Virus record (IMG/VR): IMGVR_UViG_3300035670_000411
Location: 1-44,590 of that record
Reading direction: 5' to 3' (one strand)
DNA from: a virus
Length of the DNA: 44,590 bases
Shown here: one piece after another, positions 23,459 through 32,357 of the stretch
Layout: each line of letters opens with the position of its first letter
Numbering within the stretch: position 1 is the first letter of the stretch
Program-made: the position numbers and the translations under genes
The notes under the pieces: model-generated
Database searches by the model: none
What the model was told of the DNA's origin: nothing
The model's input: only the letters and a program-made list of their open reading frames with translations

Positions 23459-23473
23459 TGCTGAGGAGCTGAG

Positions 23474-26400
23474 ATGAGCGGCGGAAAGACCCAAACATCC
23501 ACACAGAAGGTCACGATCCCCCCGGAGGTCATGGCGCGCTACAACGCCGTGAACGCTCGAGCGGAGCAGGTAGCTGATCAGCCGTTCCAAGCCTACAGCT
23601 ACAACCCGAACGCCTTCGTCGCTCCCCTCACTCCAACACAAATTTCCGGCATCCAGAACGTCAATCAGACGGCCGGAATGGCGCAGCCCTATTTCAACGC
23701 CGCCTCCGCCATGACGCTCGGCGGGGCGCAGGGCGTCGGCCCCCTCACGCAGGGGCAGATTGGCTACTACCAGAGCCCGTTCACGCAGGCCGTGGTCGGC
23801 TCCACGCTGGCCGGGCTCCAGCAACAGCAGGGCCAGCAGCTCTCTCAGCAGCAGGCGGAGGCCATCAAGGCCAAGGCCTTCGGCGGCGACCGCGCCGGCA
23901 TCCAGCGCGCCCAGCTTATGGGCCAGCAGAACCTCGCGACGGTGCAGGCCATCGCGCCACTGTACCAGCAGGGCTACCAGCAGGCGGTGCAGACGGCCGC
24001 CGGGCAGCAGGGCGTCTTGGCGCAGGATCTCCAGCGCCAGCTCGCGGCTGGCCAGCAGCTCGGCGGGCTCGGTGCGAGCGCGCAGCAGGCGGCGCTTGCC
24101 GGCGCGCAGGCGCAGCTCGGCGCTGGCACCGCGGAGCAGCAGACGCAGCAGGCGGGCCTGCAGGCCCTCTACAACCAGTTCCTGCAAGAGCGCGGGTATC
24201 CCTTCCAAGTGGCGCAGTTCCTCGCGAACATCGCCATGGGGACGGGCGCGTTGTCGGGCTCGACGACAACGACAACGCAGCCTGCCCCCTTCTTCTCGGA
24301 CGAGGACAACAAGCGCAACATCCGCCAACTGGGCAAGGATTTGAACACCGGCCTCAACGTCATCGCCTACGACGACGCGGACGACCTGCGCAATGCGCGC
24401 GAGACCGGCGAGCCCATGCCGCCCAAGCGCGTCTCCTACTCCGCTCAGGAGATCGAGGAGCGCGCTCCCGGCCTCGTGAGCGAGGTCGGCGGCAACAAGG
24501 TCGTCGGCATGGCCCGCGGCGGCCTCTCGCCCTTGCAGTCCATGGGCGGGTATGTTGACCGGCCCGGCGCGTACGCGTCGGGCGGCGCGATTGTCGCCCC
24601 CGAGGAGATGCGCGCCATCTTGGCCGCGATCGGAGCCCCCTTGGAGTTCTACGGCGGCAAGGGCCTGTACGGCGGATCCCCAAAGGGCGGCGTCGGCTCG
24701 GCGGGCTACGTGCCCGCGTCGCAGATGGCGACGCCGAAGCTCGTTACGGCCGGCGGCCTCCCCCGCCCCGCGGCGAGCGGCCTGTCGCAGGCCGCCGAGA
24801 CCGGCTCCCAGATCGCTGAACTGGCCAAGATGGGCCGGTCGGCGCTTGTTGGCTCTGAAGGTGTGGGCGGCAAGAAGGGCAGCACCGGCCTGATCGGCAG
24901 CGAGGGCAGTCTTAATCAGAAGGGTTGGCTATCCTCAGGCCTTGGTGGTGGTCGGCCCGGCCCATCGAGGAGCGAGCCCCCTGCCCCGAAGGGGTCTGAC
25001 AAGATCGCTGAGATGATGCCGCAGGCCGAGTGGGACCCCAATCGCCTCTACGGCTATCGTGGCGGCCTGATGCGCGCCGGCTATGACCTTGGCGGGTCTC
25101 TGCCCTATGGGACTGACGATCAGGGCGAAGACCCCCTGAAGGAAGTCGTGAAGGAGGGCTCCAGCCAAAAGTACCAGCTCGCAACGCCCGGCAAGCCCCC
25201 GTCTCCGACACCGGGCCTCGGCTCTGAACTGTTGGGCGCGGCCAATCTGGCGAAGGCGGGGTCCAATCTCTACAGCATGCTCCCCGCCGGCCTTACTGAG
25301 GGTCTCGGGGCGGCGGCGTCGGGCCTCGGCAGCAGCCTTGCCGGGGCGGGCTCCGCAGCGGCGAGCGGGCTCGCCGGGGCCGGATCGGCTTTGGCCGCCG
25401 GCGGCGCAGAGCTTCTGGCGTTCCTGCCCTTCATATTCTCCGACGAGCGCATGAAGGAGAACGCGGAGCCGGTGGGCAAACTGTACGACGGGCAGCAAAT
25501 CTATCGCTACAACATGAAGGGCTCGCCCAAGACGCAGCTCGGCTTGATGGCGCAGGACGTCGAGCGCGACGGCCACGGCGACGCGGTGGCGGGTCTGGGC
25601 GGCCTGAAGATGGTCGACTACAAGCGCGCCACGGACGTGGCCGCGGGCCTTGCTGGGCGCAACCGTGCGTACCGCGGGGGCTATCAAGAGGGCGGCCTCG
25701 CCGAGGAGGATCTGCCGGCGCTTGGCGCAATTGAAGTCAAGCGAAGAGACCCCTCCGAGTTTGCGGAAACCATAAATTCTGCCGCGAAACAGTACGGTGT
25801 TGATCCACGCATTCTTCGGGCGCTTATCCAGCGCGAGAGCGGCTTCGACCCAGAGGCAGTTGGCACGGTCGGCGAGATTGGTTTGGGTCAGATCAAGCCG
25901 TCAACGGCGAGGGACCCGGGCTATGGGGTTCGGCCAGTGGCGGTTGAAGACCTTCGTAAGCCGGAAGTTAACATTCCGTTTGCGGCTGAATATTTGTCTA
26001 AGAAAGCACGCCATCTCGGGCACGACCCGAATAGCATGGAAGCCTTGATGGCTTACAACGCGGGGTCCAAGGCAAGAGAATATGCGCAAGCCGTAATGAA
26101 TACTGCTGGCCTTGGTGGGGGTAGACTGCCCCCAAGAACTCCAACAACAAGCCCGGAAAGATCGACTGCCGGCGTTGCCGGTGCCCAACGTTTTGAAGGT
26201 GTACGCAGTCCTTCGCGGCAAGGTCTCTCAGCCAGACCGGGCGTGTTGTCCGAGACACCAGAGAATGCGCCCATAAGACAACTTTTTGGGCCTCTATTTG
26301 GCGGGATGTCGCCGGAAACACGGCAGGCATTAACGTCCGAGAACTTCTGGGTCCCGGCGCTGGCCGGCATCGGCTCGATGCTGGCGTCGCGCTCTCCGTT

Positions 26401-27691
26401 CCTCGGCAGCGCGATCGGCGAGGGCCTTGTCGGCGGCACGAGAGCATACACTGACCTGCAAAAGCAGCAGGCCGAAGTTGAAAGCAAGAAAGCTGGGATC
26501 GAAAACGTCGGCGCGCAGACCATTAAGACTGAGCAAGAAACTTTGCAGTCGAGCCTGCAGTCGCTTCCGAACGGCATGGCTATTGTGTGGACGGCGGATG
26601 GTAATCCGGTCCCGCTTGGCGACTACATGGATCTCAAGAAGAACAATCGCGCCCCGCCGCTGCTTGGTCGCGTGCCGCGAAATGCAGAACAGATACTTTT
26701 TGAGAAGTTTCCGGAGCTCAAGAAAACTCGGCTGCCCGAAGGAGCCGGCTCAGGCACATCATCTCAGTTGATTGAGCAACCCAAGACAAGAAAGGACACA
26801 ATCGTTCCACCTGCTACTGACAAAATCGTTCCACCTGCTACTGACACAACCGTTCCACCTGCTACTGACACAACCGTTCCACCTGCTACTGACACAACCG
26901 TTCCACCTGCGCAGAAGCAGACGCCTGTCATGCCGAGCGGCATATATTTTGACGAGAAGTCTCAAGAGACCGCGAGAGAAGAGCGCAACACCATCCTGAA
27001 TGGGGGCCCCGGGGCCCAGACGCTCCAAGCCGCGTCGAAGGATTATGTCGATAAAGTTACATCCGCCGGAACCGCTGCGAGAGACACTTCGCGTTTCTTG
27101 AGTGCGCTGGCTGAAAACCTCTCTAACGCGGCGCAGGGCAAGGGTCTTGACGTTGCGGGCTTTGGTTTCAACCCTAGAGCCGAAATTATCAATGCCCTTA
27201 ACACGTTCTCGAGAGCCTTTGGTGGTCCAGAATTTGGAAACGCTGAGGGGATTAAACAAATCAACGAGAAAATTTCTGCTCTGCAAGCGGCGGCGGCGAC
27301 AAAAAGCGTTGGGCAAGAAAGCTATGCTGCGCTTGAGTTGATGAAGAATGCGATCGCAAACCCCTCAATGAAGCCCCGCGTATTCGCAAAATTGTCGGGA
27401 GATCTCATGGCGCAGAACCAGCGCATGATTGACCGCTATAACCACTTTGAGGCCTATACGAAAGCTTCTACAGTTGGCGCTGGCAAGGCTCAAAGCGACT
27501 TCTCGCGCCTACACAACGACGCGAAATATGAGAAAGAAGCACAAGCAATCGCCAATCTTGTTTTGACTTCGCCCGGGCTGCTCAAAGATTTCCGTTCGGG
27601 CAAATACACGGCAGAGGAGATTGATGAAGCTTTCAAGAAGTCGAAATACAAGCTTGAAGGCATGAGCCGTTACTTCTTGGGAGGCCGCTGA
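23474..27691 (+). CDS. Very large internal/ejection protein with lytic transglycosylase and two S74-like segments
   Basis: The 1405-residue product is probably ejected with the DNA. Residues 1-270 are Gln/Ala-rich helices. An S74-like segment begins at FSDEDNKRNI (Ser275). A second begins at FSDERMKENA (Ser656) and includes QIYRYNMKGSPKTQLGLMAQ, the usual pattern of the intramolecular chaperone of endosialidase. Residues about 768-885 are a lytic transglycosylase domain (catalytic Glu788 in QRESGF, then GEIGLGQIKPS and LMAYNAGSK), which would open peptidoglycan. Beyond 900 are helical regions, an 8-residue VPPATD repeat and a coiled coil. Several GG motifs (MARGGL, YASGGAI, YQEGGLA) are present. 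The stop overlaps the next start. Confidence 0.8.
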   Translation: MSGGKTQTSTQKVTIPPEVMARYNAVNARAEQVADQPFQAYSYNPNAFVAPLTPTQISGIQNVNQTAGMAQPYFNAASAMTLGGAQGVGPLTQGQIGYYQSPFTQAVVGSTLAGLQQQQGQQLSQQQAEAIKAKAFGGDRAGIQRAQLMGQQNLATVQAIAPLYQQGYQQAVQTAAGQQGVLAQDLQRQLAAGQQLGGLGASAQQAALAGAQAQLGAGTAEQQTQQAGLQALYNQFLQERGYPFQVAQFLANIAMGTGALSGSTTTTTQPAPFFSDEDNKRNIRQLGKDLNTGLNVIAYDDADDLRNARETGEPMPPKRVSYSAQEIEERAPGLVSEVGGNKVVGMARGGLSPLQSMGGYVDRPGAYASGGAIVAPEEMRAILAAIGAPLEFYGGKGLYGGSPKGGVGSAGYVPASQMATPKLVTAGGLPRPAASGLSQAAETGSQIAELAKMGRSALVGSEGVGGKKGSTGLIGSEGSLNQKGWLSSGLGGGRPGPSRSEPPAPKGSDKIAEMMPQAEWDPNRLYGYRGGLMRAGYDLGGSLPYGTDDQGEDPLKEVVKEGSSQKYQLATPGKPPSPTPGLGSELLGAANLAKAGSNLYSMLPAGLTEGLGAAASGLGSSLAGAGSAAASGLAGAGSALAAGGAELLAFLPFIFSDERMKENAEPVGKLYDGQQIYRYNMKGSPKTQLGLMAQDVERDGHGDAVAGLGGLKMVDYKRATDVAAGLAGRNRAYRGGYQEGGLAEEDLPALGAIEVKRRDPSEFAETINSAAKQYGVDPRILRALIQRESGFDPEAVGTVGEIGLGQIKPSTARDPGYGVRPVAVEDLRKPEVNIPFAAEYLSKKARHLGHDPNSMEALMAYNAGSKAREYAQAVMNTAGLGGGRLPPRTPTTSPERSTAGVAGAQRFEGVRSPSRQGLSARPGVLSETPENAPIRQLFGPLFGGMSPETRQALTSENFWVPALAGIGSMLASRSPFLGSAIGEGLVGGTRAYTDLQKQQAEVESKKAGIENVGAQTIKTEQETLQSSLQSLPNGMAIVWTADGNPVPLGDYMDLKKNNRAPPLLGRVPRNAEQILFEKFPELKKTRLPEGAGSGTSSQLIEQPKTRKDTIVPPATDKIVPPATDTTVPPATDTTVPPATDTTVPPAQKQTPVMPSGIYFDEKSQETAREERNTILNGGPGAQTLQAASKDYVDKVTSAGTAARDTSRFLSALAENLSNAAQGKGLDVAGFGFNPRAEIINALNTFSRAFGGPEFGNAEGIKQINEKISALQAAAATKSVGQESYAALELMKNAIANPSMKPRVFAKLSGDLMAQNQRMIDRYNHFEAYTKASTVGAGKAQSDFSRLHNDAKYEKEAQAIANLVLTSPGLLKDFRSGKYTAEEIDEAFKKSKYKLEGMSRYFLGGR
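26798..26911 (+). repeat. 24-bp tandem repeat (VPPATD minisatellite)
   Basis: Four full copies and one partial copy of a 24-base unit encode [TK]-[TI]-VPPATD inside the ejection-protein gene. Copies three and four are identical; copies one and two differ by a few bases. Expansion or loss by slippage would keep the frame. Confidence 0.9.
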
Positions 27692-30045
27692 TGGCTAACG
27701 AAAACTCGTTGTCGTCTCACCCCTTCTTTTCAGATACGCAACAATCTGAAGAGCCTACCACCGGCGCGCGAGCAAGGGATCTGACTATTCCTCTGAACGA
27801 GAGCGCCAAAATTCCCCCCGTCCCAACAGGCACGGAAGTATTCAAAGACGTTTTTAAATCTATTGTTTCGGAAGGAGCGAAAGGCGCGGCCGGCGCGCTC
27901 GGCGGCGGCATTGGTTCCCTTGAAACATTTGCAGTTAAAGACCTTCCAGAAATGGCTCGGGGCGCGGCCCTCTCGGTTGGAGAGAAGTTAGACCTGCTCT
28001 CCCCTCAAGAACGTGACATCATGGGTGCTCAACCACTGCCATGGTTGCGGCAGGAAGAAGACCCAAACGCACCTAAATTCATGCGTGACCGGCAGGAGAT
28101 GACGCGCCGCGGTTACCTCTCTCCGTTGTCAGGCAACCCAACCTATAAGGGCGTCACCGAGGTATTCAAGCCGCTTATGGAAAAGGCGGGAATGTCCGCA
28201 CTTTCCTACAAGCCTCAAACGACGCCGGGAAAGGTAACGGGAGCTGCTGCAGAGTTCGCTGGGCAAAGCATTCTTGGCCCCCTCTCCACTACTGTTGGCC
28301 GCATGGCCACAGGGGCGGGAGCCGGTGCCGGTGCCGAAACGTTGGCCCTCAGCGCCGATAAAGATAATGAAGCGATAGCGCGCCTCACCGGGTCTCTTGC
28401 GGGAGGTGTCGGCGCATCTATCGCTGCTGGCGTGGTTGGAAAACTTGTCTCTGGTCTGCGCACTGCTGTTAGCCCCGGATCCGTTGCAGAGCGTGAAATA
28501 CTAAATGCGCTGTCAGAGGACATACGGCGCGGCAAAACTAAGATGAGCTTCGAAGATCTAGCTATTGCTCATGAGCGCGGCGCACCCCTCAGCATCGCAG
28601 ACATAGCTGGCGACGAGACGCGACTTGTCATTGGTCGCTATGCAGAAAAAACCCCCAAGGCCAGTGAAAAGCTAGGTGATTTTAATAAGGCCATAGACCC
28701 TTTAAAGAACGCTACAGCAACGCGTTTGACACAAAGCCTCGAAGACGTCATGGGTGCGCCGATAGACGCCCCGGGGGTAAAGGCCGCAACTGAAGCCTCT
28801 GGAAAAATAACGCTAAACAACATCTATGACCTTGTACGCAGTCAACCCAAGGCGCAAGCCATAGACCAGCGCCCGTTCACGTCTTTATTGGATCGACCTC
28901 TTTTTCAGGAGGCGATGAAACGCGCGGAAAAAACTGCTCTAAATGATCCACAATTGAACATCGTCGCGCCGAAAATTACGCCCGCAAAACCGCCGACAGA
29001 AGAACGCATAATTCAAACGCCGCAAGGTTTTCGAACTTTTGCCGCAGAACCCGGTCAGCCTCAACAAATTGTTCCCGGCAATCTCTCTTATTGGGATCAG
29101 GTTCAGCGCGAAATGCGCCAGATGGCTGAAGTAAAGAGGCGCGCTGGAGAAAATTTGGACGCGGCTTCAATCGAAAAAGCCCGTATTCAACTTCTCACTC
29201 AACTTGACCTCGTCCCCGGTTATAAATCGGCGCGTGGCGCTGCTTTTGAGACTTTCAAATCAAACAACGCTCCGGAGGCCGGCTATAATTTTTTCAAAAA
29301 CACAAATGCTTTCAAACGAAAAGAAATCATCAATTCTGTAAATCAGATGTCGCCGGAACAGCGTGACCTTTTTTCTGTCGGATTTGCTAACGCCATTAGC
29401 GAAGCGGCAGCCGGGGGTAATCTGAGCAGTCTTGTGAAGAAGTTTGCTAAAGACAACAACTTCAAAGAACGTGCTGTTTTGGCTTTGGGTCAAAACCGTT
29501 TTGATCAGATGGCCGGCCACATTTTATCTGAAAATTTGATTTCGAAGTTAAAGCCAGTTCCTTTTGTTAAGGAGCAGGGGCAGATGACTAAGGCTGCAGC
29601 AGCCGGAGCTGTTGGGGCGACTGCGATCGACGCTGCGTTCTTGGGGGGTCAACTCTCTCCGAGCATGGCAATCAGTGCTGCAATTGGTGCCGCCGCTCTT
29701 GGTTCCGGGCGTCTTGCATTAAACTCTATGGAACGCAAGGTAGCTGACAGGTTGGTTGACCTTGCGTTGTCCAGAGACCCGGAGAAAATTGCACGACTTG
29801 GTACGATGGTCCGGCAAAACCGAGCTGTCGGAACCTTGATGGATAAGATTGCTGCTATTGCTGCTGCGGCTGGGTCGTCGTCCACCGTCGCCGAGCGCCC
29901 CGCTCGCGCGACGGGCGGCGCGGTGAACTTGCACGCGCTGGCCAAGGCGGCCAAAAAGCACGTCACGACGAGCACTGAGCAGCTCTTGAACGAACACGAC
30001 GACACGGTCGCCAAGGCGCTGGAAGTCGCCAACAAGCACATCTGA
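27691..30045 (+). CDS. Large internal virion (DNA-ejection) protein
   Basis: The start ATG overlaps the upstream stop (TGATG). The 784-residue product is mainly helical and has Gly/Ala-rich hydrophobic stretches that could cross a membrane: around residues 60-75 (GAKGAAGALGGGIGSL), 240-260 (LAGGVGASIAAGVVGKLV) and 650-690 (AAAAGAVGATAIDAAFLGGQ). Such features are typical of podovirus internal core proteins that form a channel through the host envelope. The C-terminus carries ATGGAVNLHALAKAAKK, then LLNEHDDTVAKALEVANKHI, a recurring phage tail motif resembling that of the first gene. No catalytic domain is seen; it probably partners the transglycosylase protein. Confidence 0.7.
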   Translation: MANENSLSSHPFFSDTQQSEEPTTGARARDLTIPLNESAKIPPVPTGTEVFKDVFKSIVSEGAKGAAGALGGGIGSLETFAVKDLPEMARGAALSVGEKLDLLSPQERDIMGAQPLPWLRQEEDPNAPKFMRDRQEMTRRGYLSPLSGNPTYKGVTEVFKPLMEKAGMSALSYKPQTTPGKVTGAAAEFAGQSILGPLSTTVGRMATGAGAGAGAETLALSADKDNEAIARLTGSLAGGVGASIAAGVVGKLVSGLRTAVSPGSVAEREILNALSEDIRRGKTKMSFEDLAIAHERGAPLSIADIAGDETRLVIGRYAEKTPKASEKLGDFNKAIDPLKNATATRLTQSLEDVMGAPIDAPGVKAATEASGKITLNNIYDLVRSQPKAQAIDQRPFTSLLDRPLFQEAMKRAEKTALNDPQLNIVAPKITPAKPPTEERIIQTPQGFRTFAAEPGQPQQIVPGNLSYWDQVQREMRQMAEVKRRAGENLDAASIEKARIQLLTQLDLVPGYKSARGAAFETFKSNNAPEAGYNFFKNTNAFKRKEIINSVNQMSPEQRDLFSVGFANAISEAAAGGNLSSLVKKFAKDNNFKERAVLALGQNRFDQMAGHILSENLISKLKPVPFVKEQGQMTKAAAAGAVGATAIDAAFLGGQLSPSMAISAAIGAAALGSGRLALNSMERKVADRLVDLALSRDPEKIARLGTMVRQNRAVGTLMDKIAAIAAAAGSSSTVAERPARATGGAVNLHALAKAAKKHVTTSTEQLLNEHDDTVAKALEVANKHI

Positions 30046-30055
30046 GGGCAGGACG

Positions 30056-30973
30056 ATGGCATCCACGTTTACCACCAACAAGAACATCGAGAAGCCCGCC
30101 TACAACGACTACGCGTCGGATCCGACGGGCTGGACGACGCCGGTCAACAACGACTGGGACGTCATCGACAAGGGCTTCGGGGGCGTCCTCAGCCTCAACG
30201 CCACGGGGTCCGTCGGCACAGTCAATCTGTCGATCACGCAGACCCAGAACCTCATCATCAAGATCACCGGCCTGATGACCGGGAACGCCATCTACACGCT
30301 CCCCCTCAACGCTGCGTCCAGCGCCGTCGTGGCCGGCCAGTGGATCATCAACAACGCGACCACTGGCGCGTTCACGATCGAGATCGAGCCAGTGTCCGGC
30401 GGCGGGACCACCGTCCTCATCCCCCAAGGTGAGACGGTCTGCGTCTACTGCGACGGCACGGACGTCAAGCTGGCCGACAATCCCACGCTGTTCATTGACA
30501 CGGCTCTGGCGTCGCGCAGCGTCATCGCCGGCACGGCGCTCACCGGCGGCGGCACGCTCGCCACCAACGTGACGCTCAACGCTGATCAGGCGACGGCCGC
30601 CAACTGGCGTCAGAACGTCGCCAACAAGCTCCTCAACCCGAACGCCGTCTGGACGGCGATGTCGGAGACGACGCTCACTGACGGCGCGACAGTCTCGTGG
30701 GACATGCAGACTGGCTTCGACTTCATCCTGACGCTGGGCGGCAACCGGACGCTCGCCAACCCGACGAACATCAAGGTCGGCCAGAAGGGGCGGCTCGTCG
30801 TCGTTCAAGACGGCACGGGGTCCCGCACCCTGACGTGGGGCAACTACTACAAGTTCGCCAACGGCACTGCGCCGACGCTGTCGACGACCGCGGGGGCGAC
30901 GGACATCTTCTACTACGACGTGCGCTCGTCGACCTATATCATCGTGACGTTCGCCGGAAGGTCCTTCGCATGA
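30056..30973 (+). CDS. Tail fibre/tail protein of a widespread phage family
   Basis: This 305-residue protein starts after GAGGGCAGGACG. The N-terminus, MASTFTTNKNIEKPAYNDYA then GWTTPVNNDWDVIDKGFGG, is a widely conserved phage tail-protein beginning that I recognise. The remainder is beta-rich, with LIIKITGLMTGNAIYTLPLN, GTALTGGGTLATNVTLNADQ and a C-terminal domain of about 100 residues (FDFILTLGGNRTLANPTNIK). It overlaps the next gene by 4 bases. It is probably a tail spike or fibre component. Confidence 0.75.
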   Translation: MASTFTTNKNIEKPAYNDYASDPTGWTTPVNNDWDVIDKGFGGVLSLNATGSVGTVNLSITQTQNLIIKITGLMTGNAIYTLPLNAASSAVVAGQWIINNATTGAFTIEIEPVSGGGTTVLIPQGETVCVYCDGTDVKLADNPTLFIDTALASRSVIAGTALTGGGTLATNVTLNADQATAANWRQNVANKLLNPNAVWTAMSETTLTDGATVSWDMQTGFDFILTLGGNRTLANPTNIKVGQKGRLVVVQDGTGSRTLTWGNYYKFANGTAPTLSTTAGATDIFYYDVRSSTYIIVTFAGRSFA

Positions 30974-31620
30974 TCCCCGGCATGATCCCGGGCATGGCGG
31001 GGCAGTCCGGTCCGGCGCTTGAGTACAGGACCAATTTGGCGACGACCTTTGCGGCGTCTTCCTTCACTTTCAGCAGTGCAATCGGACCGCCGTCTCCAAC
31101 AAGACTAGTCGTCGTGACGATCAGCGGAGTTCTCGGCGATTTCTTCTCGTTTAATTCAGCGACAATTGGCGGCGTGTCTGCAACAGTCGTCACAAGCGCC
31201 TACGGCGTGTCCGGAAGCGCCAACATCAATTGCGTGATGGTTCAAGCAGTCGTGCCCACGGGGACGACTGCGAATGTCGTGGTCAATTGGAGCCGCTCGA
31301 TGGCCAGATGCGCGGTCGGCGTCTGGACAATTGACGGCGTAATTTCAAATACGGCTGTCACGTCTGCGTCGGGGACTGGAAACAGTTCCACCGTCGACCT
31401 GTCGATGAACGTCCAACCAAACGACGCGGTCATCGGTGGGAGCCTGTCGTTCAGTAATCAACCGACCACTTGGGCCGGCTTGACAGAGGACTTTGATATA
31501 GCGTTTTCAACCAGTCGCCACTCTGGCGCGTCTGACGTAATGCTCACTGCGCAAAGCCCCCGAACGATCTCGGCGACATCGACGCAACTTTTCGCATCTG
31601 TCGCCGCTGTCTGGCGATAA
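30970..31620 (+). CDS. Beta-rich tail protein
   Basis: I take the ATG at 30970, overlapping the previous stop by 4 bases, rather than the longer frame. The 216-residue product starts MIPGMIPGMAGQSGPALEYR and is then all-beta with Ser, Thr, Val and Asn: RLVVVTISGVLGDFFSFNSA, ANVVVNWSRSMARCAVGVWT and a C-terminal TISATSTQLFASVAAVWR. This resembles small jelly-roll tail proteins that decorate fibre tips. It is the last gene of the late block. Confidence 0.65.
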   Translation: MIPGMIPGMAGQSGPALEYRTNLATTFAASSFTFSSAIGPPSPTRLVVVTISGVLGDFFSFNSATIGGVSATVVTSAYGVSGSANINCVMVQAVVPTGTTANVVVNWSRSMARCAVGVWTIDGVISNTAVTSASGTGNSSTVDLSMNVQPNDAVIGGSLSFSNQPTTWAGLTEDFDIAFSTSRHSGASDVMLTAQSPRTISATSTQLFASVAAVWR

Positions 31621-31709
31621 AAATAGAGACAACAGATTTCAGTTCGACTATTATCAAAAGGTCTCGTCGTTTTGTAATCCTGTACGGCGAGGCTCCTGAA
31701 CAAATGACT

Positions 31710-31737
31710 GACCCCGCCTCTTGGGCGGGGTCTTTTT
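31710..31737 (+). terminator. Strong terminator ending the late region
   Basis: GACCCCGCC and GGCGGGGTC form a 9-bp stem with a 5-base loop followed by TTTTT. It lies between the convergent late (+) and early (-) operons. The - strand side has no T-run, so it mainly stops rightward transcription. Confidence 0.9.
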
Positions 31738-32158
31738 ATTGCTCGGGCTTGTAGTTTTCCATCACGTACATGATGGTGGTATGATCCCGACCGCCCATCC
31801 ATTTGCCTAACGCTTGATGCGAGATTTTGACTGTCGTTTTGATACGATAGATCGCCTCCCAGCGTGCGGCTAAGACTTTATGTTTTTTACTATGTCCAAA
31901 TATATCGTTAACTTCAACGCCATGCTTGCGAGCGCACTCCTTGACGATCAGCATTTTCGGATCAGCGTACTGCGCCAGTGCGGCGCGGATGGCATCCTCT
32001 TGGCGCTGTAATTTGGCCTGCCTGATCGCTTCCTTGCGCTCTGCCTCACGCGCTGCGGCTTCCTTGCGCTGCTGCTCCCGCTGCTCTTGCACTAGATGCG
32101 CCGTGGCGATGCGACCGCGAACGGCCTTGTAGTGTGCGATCTGTTCATCAAGTGTCAT
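31736..32158 (-). CDS. DnaA domain IV-like DNA-binding protein
   Basis: The ATG at 32158 is preferred for GGAGG upstream. The 140-residue product has an N-terminal charged helical stretch (EQREQQRKEAAAREAERKEA) and a C-terminal half that matches the DnaA DNA-binding domain: VKECARKHGVEVNDIFGHSK, ARWEAIYRI and the signature KWMGGRDHTTIMYVM. The GGRDHTTI loop contacts DnaA boxes in the host protein. No AAA+ ATPase part is present. It could bind DnaA boxes of the host or a phage origin. It is the last gene of the leftward operon and overlaps the previous gene by 11 bases. Confidence 0.8.
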   Translation of the reverse strand: MTLDEQIAHYKAVRGRIATAHLVQEQREQQRKEAAAREAERKEAIRQAKLQRQEDAIRAALAQYADPKMLIVKECARKHGVEVNDIFGHSKKHKVLAARWEAIYRIKTTVKISHQALGKWMGGRDHTTIMYVMENYKPEQ

Positions 32159-32357
32159 GGTGTTTTGCCTCCTCAAGTGCTTCGCGTTGTGCTTCGCGCT
32201 GTGCGTCGCTTAGTGGCTTACCTGATGCGACCTTATCCGCGACGACGCACTCCGTGCAGCGCACCACGAAACGCCTAGCGCGTCGTTCAAAGTACCCCTT
32301 GGATGCGGGGACATGCTTGCTGCAATCGGCGCAAACGCCGGGGTATGCGTTCCTCAT
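32148..32357 (-). CDS. Small zinc-finger-like protein
   Basis: This 69-residue protein has two Cys pairs, CADCSK and, about 25 residues later, CTEC, with a His between. The C-terminal helix is charged (DAQREAQREALEEAKHHD). It overlaps both neighbours by a few bases, typical of a coupled early operon. A DNA- or protein-binding role is possible; none is established. Confidence 0.7.
   Translation of the reverse strand: MRNAYPGVCADCSKHVPASKGYFERRARRFVVRCTECVVADKVASGKPLSDAQREAQREALEEAKHHDT

Noticed and set aside
26798-26911. CRISPR array
   Set aside because: The units are contiguous 24-bp coding repeats without spacers.
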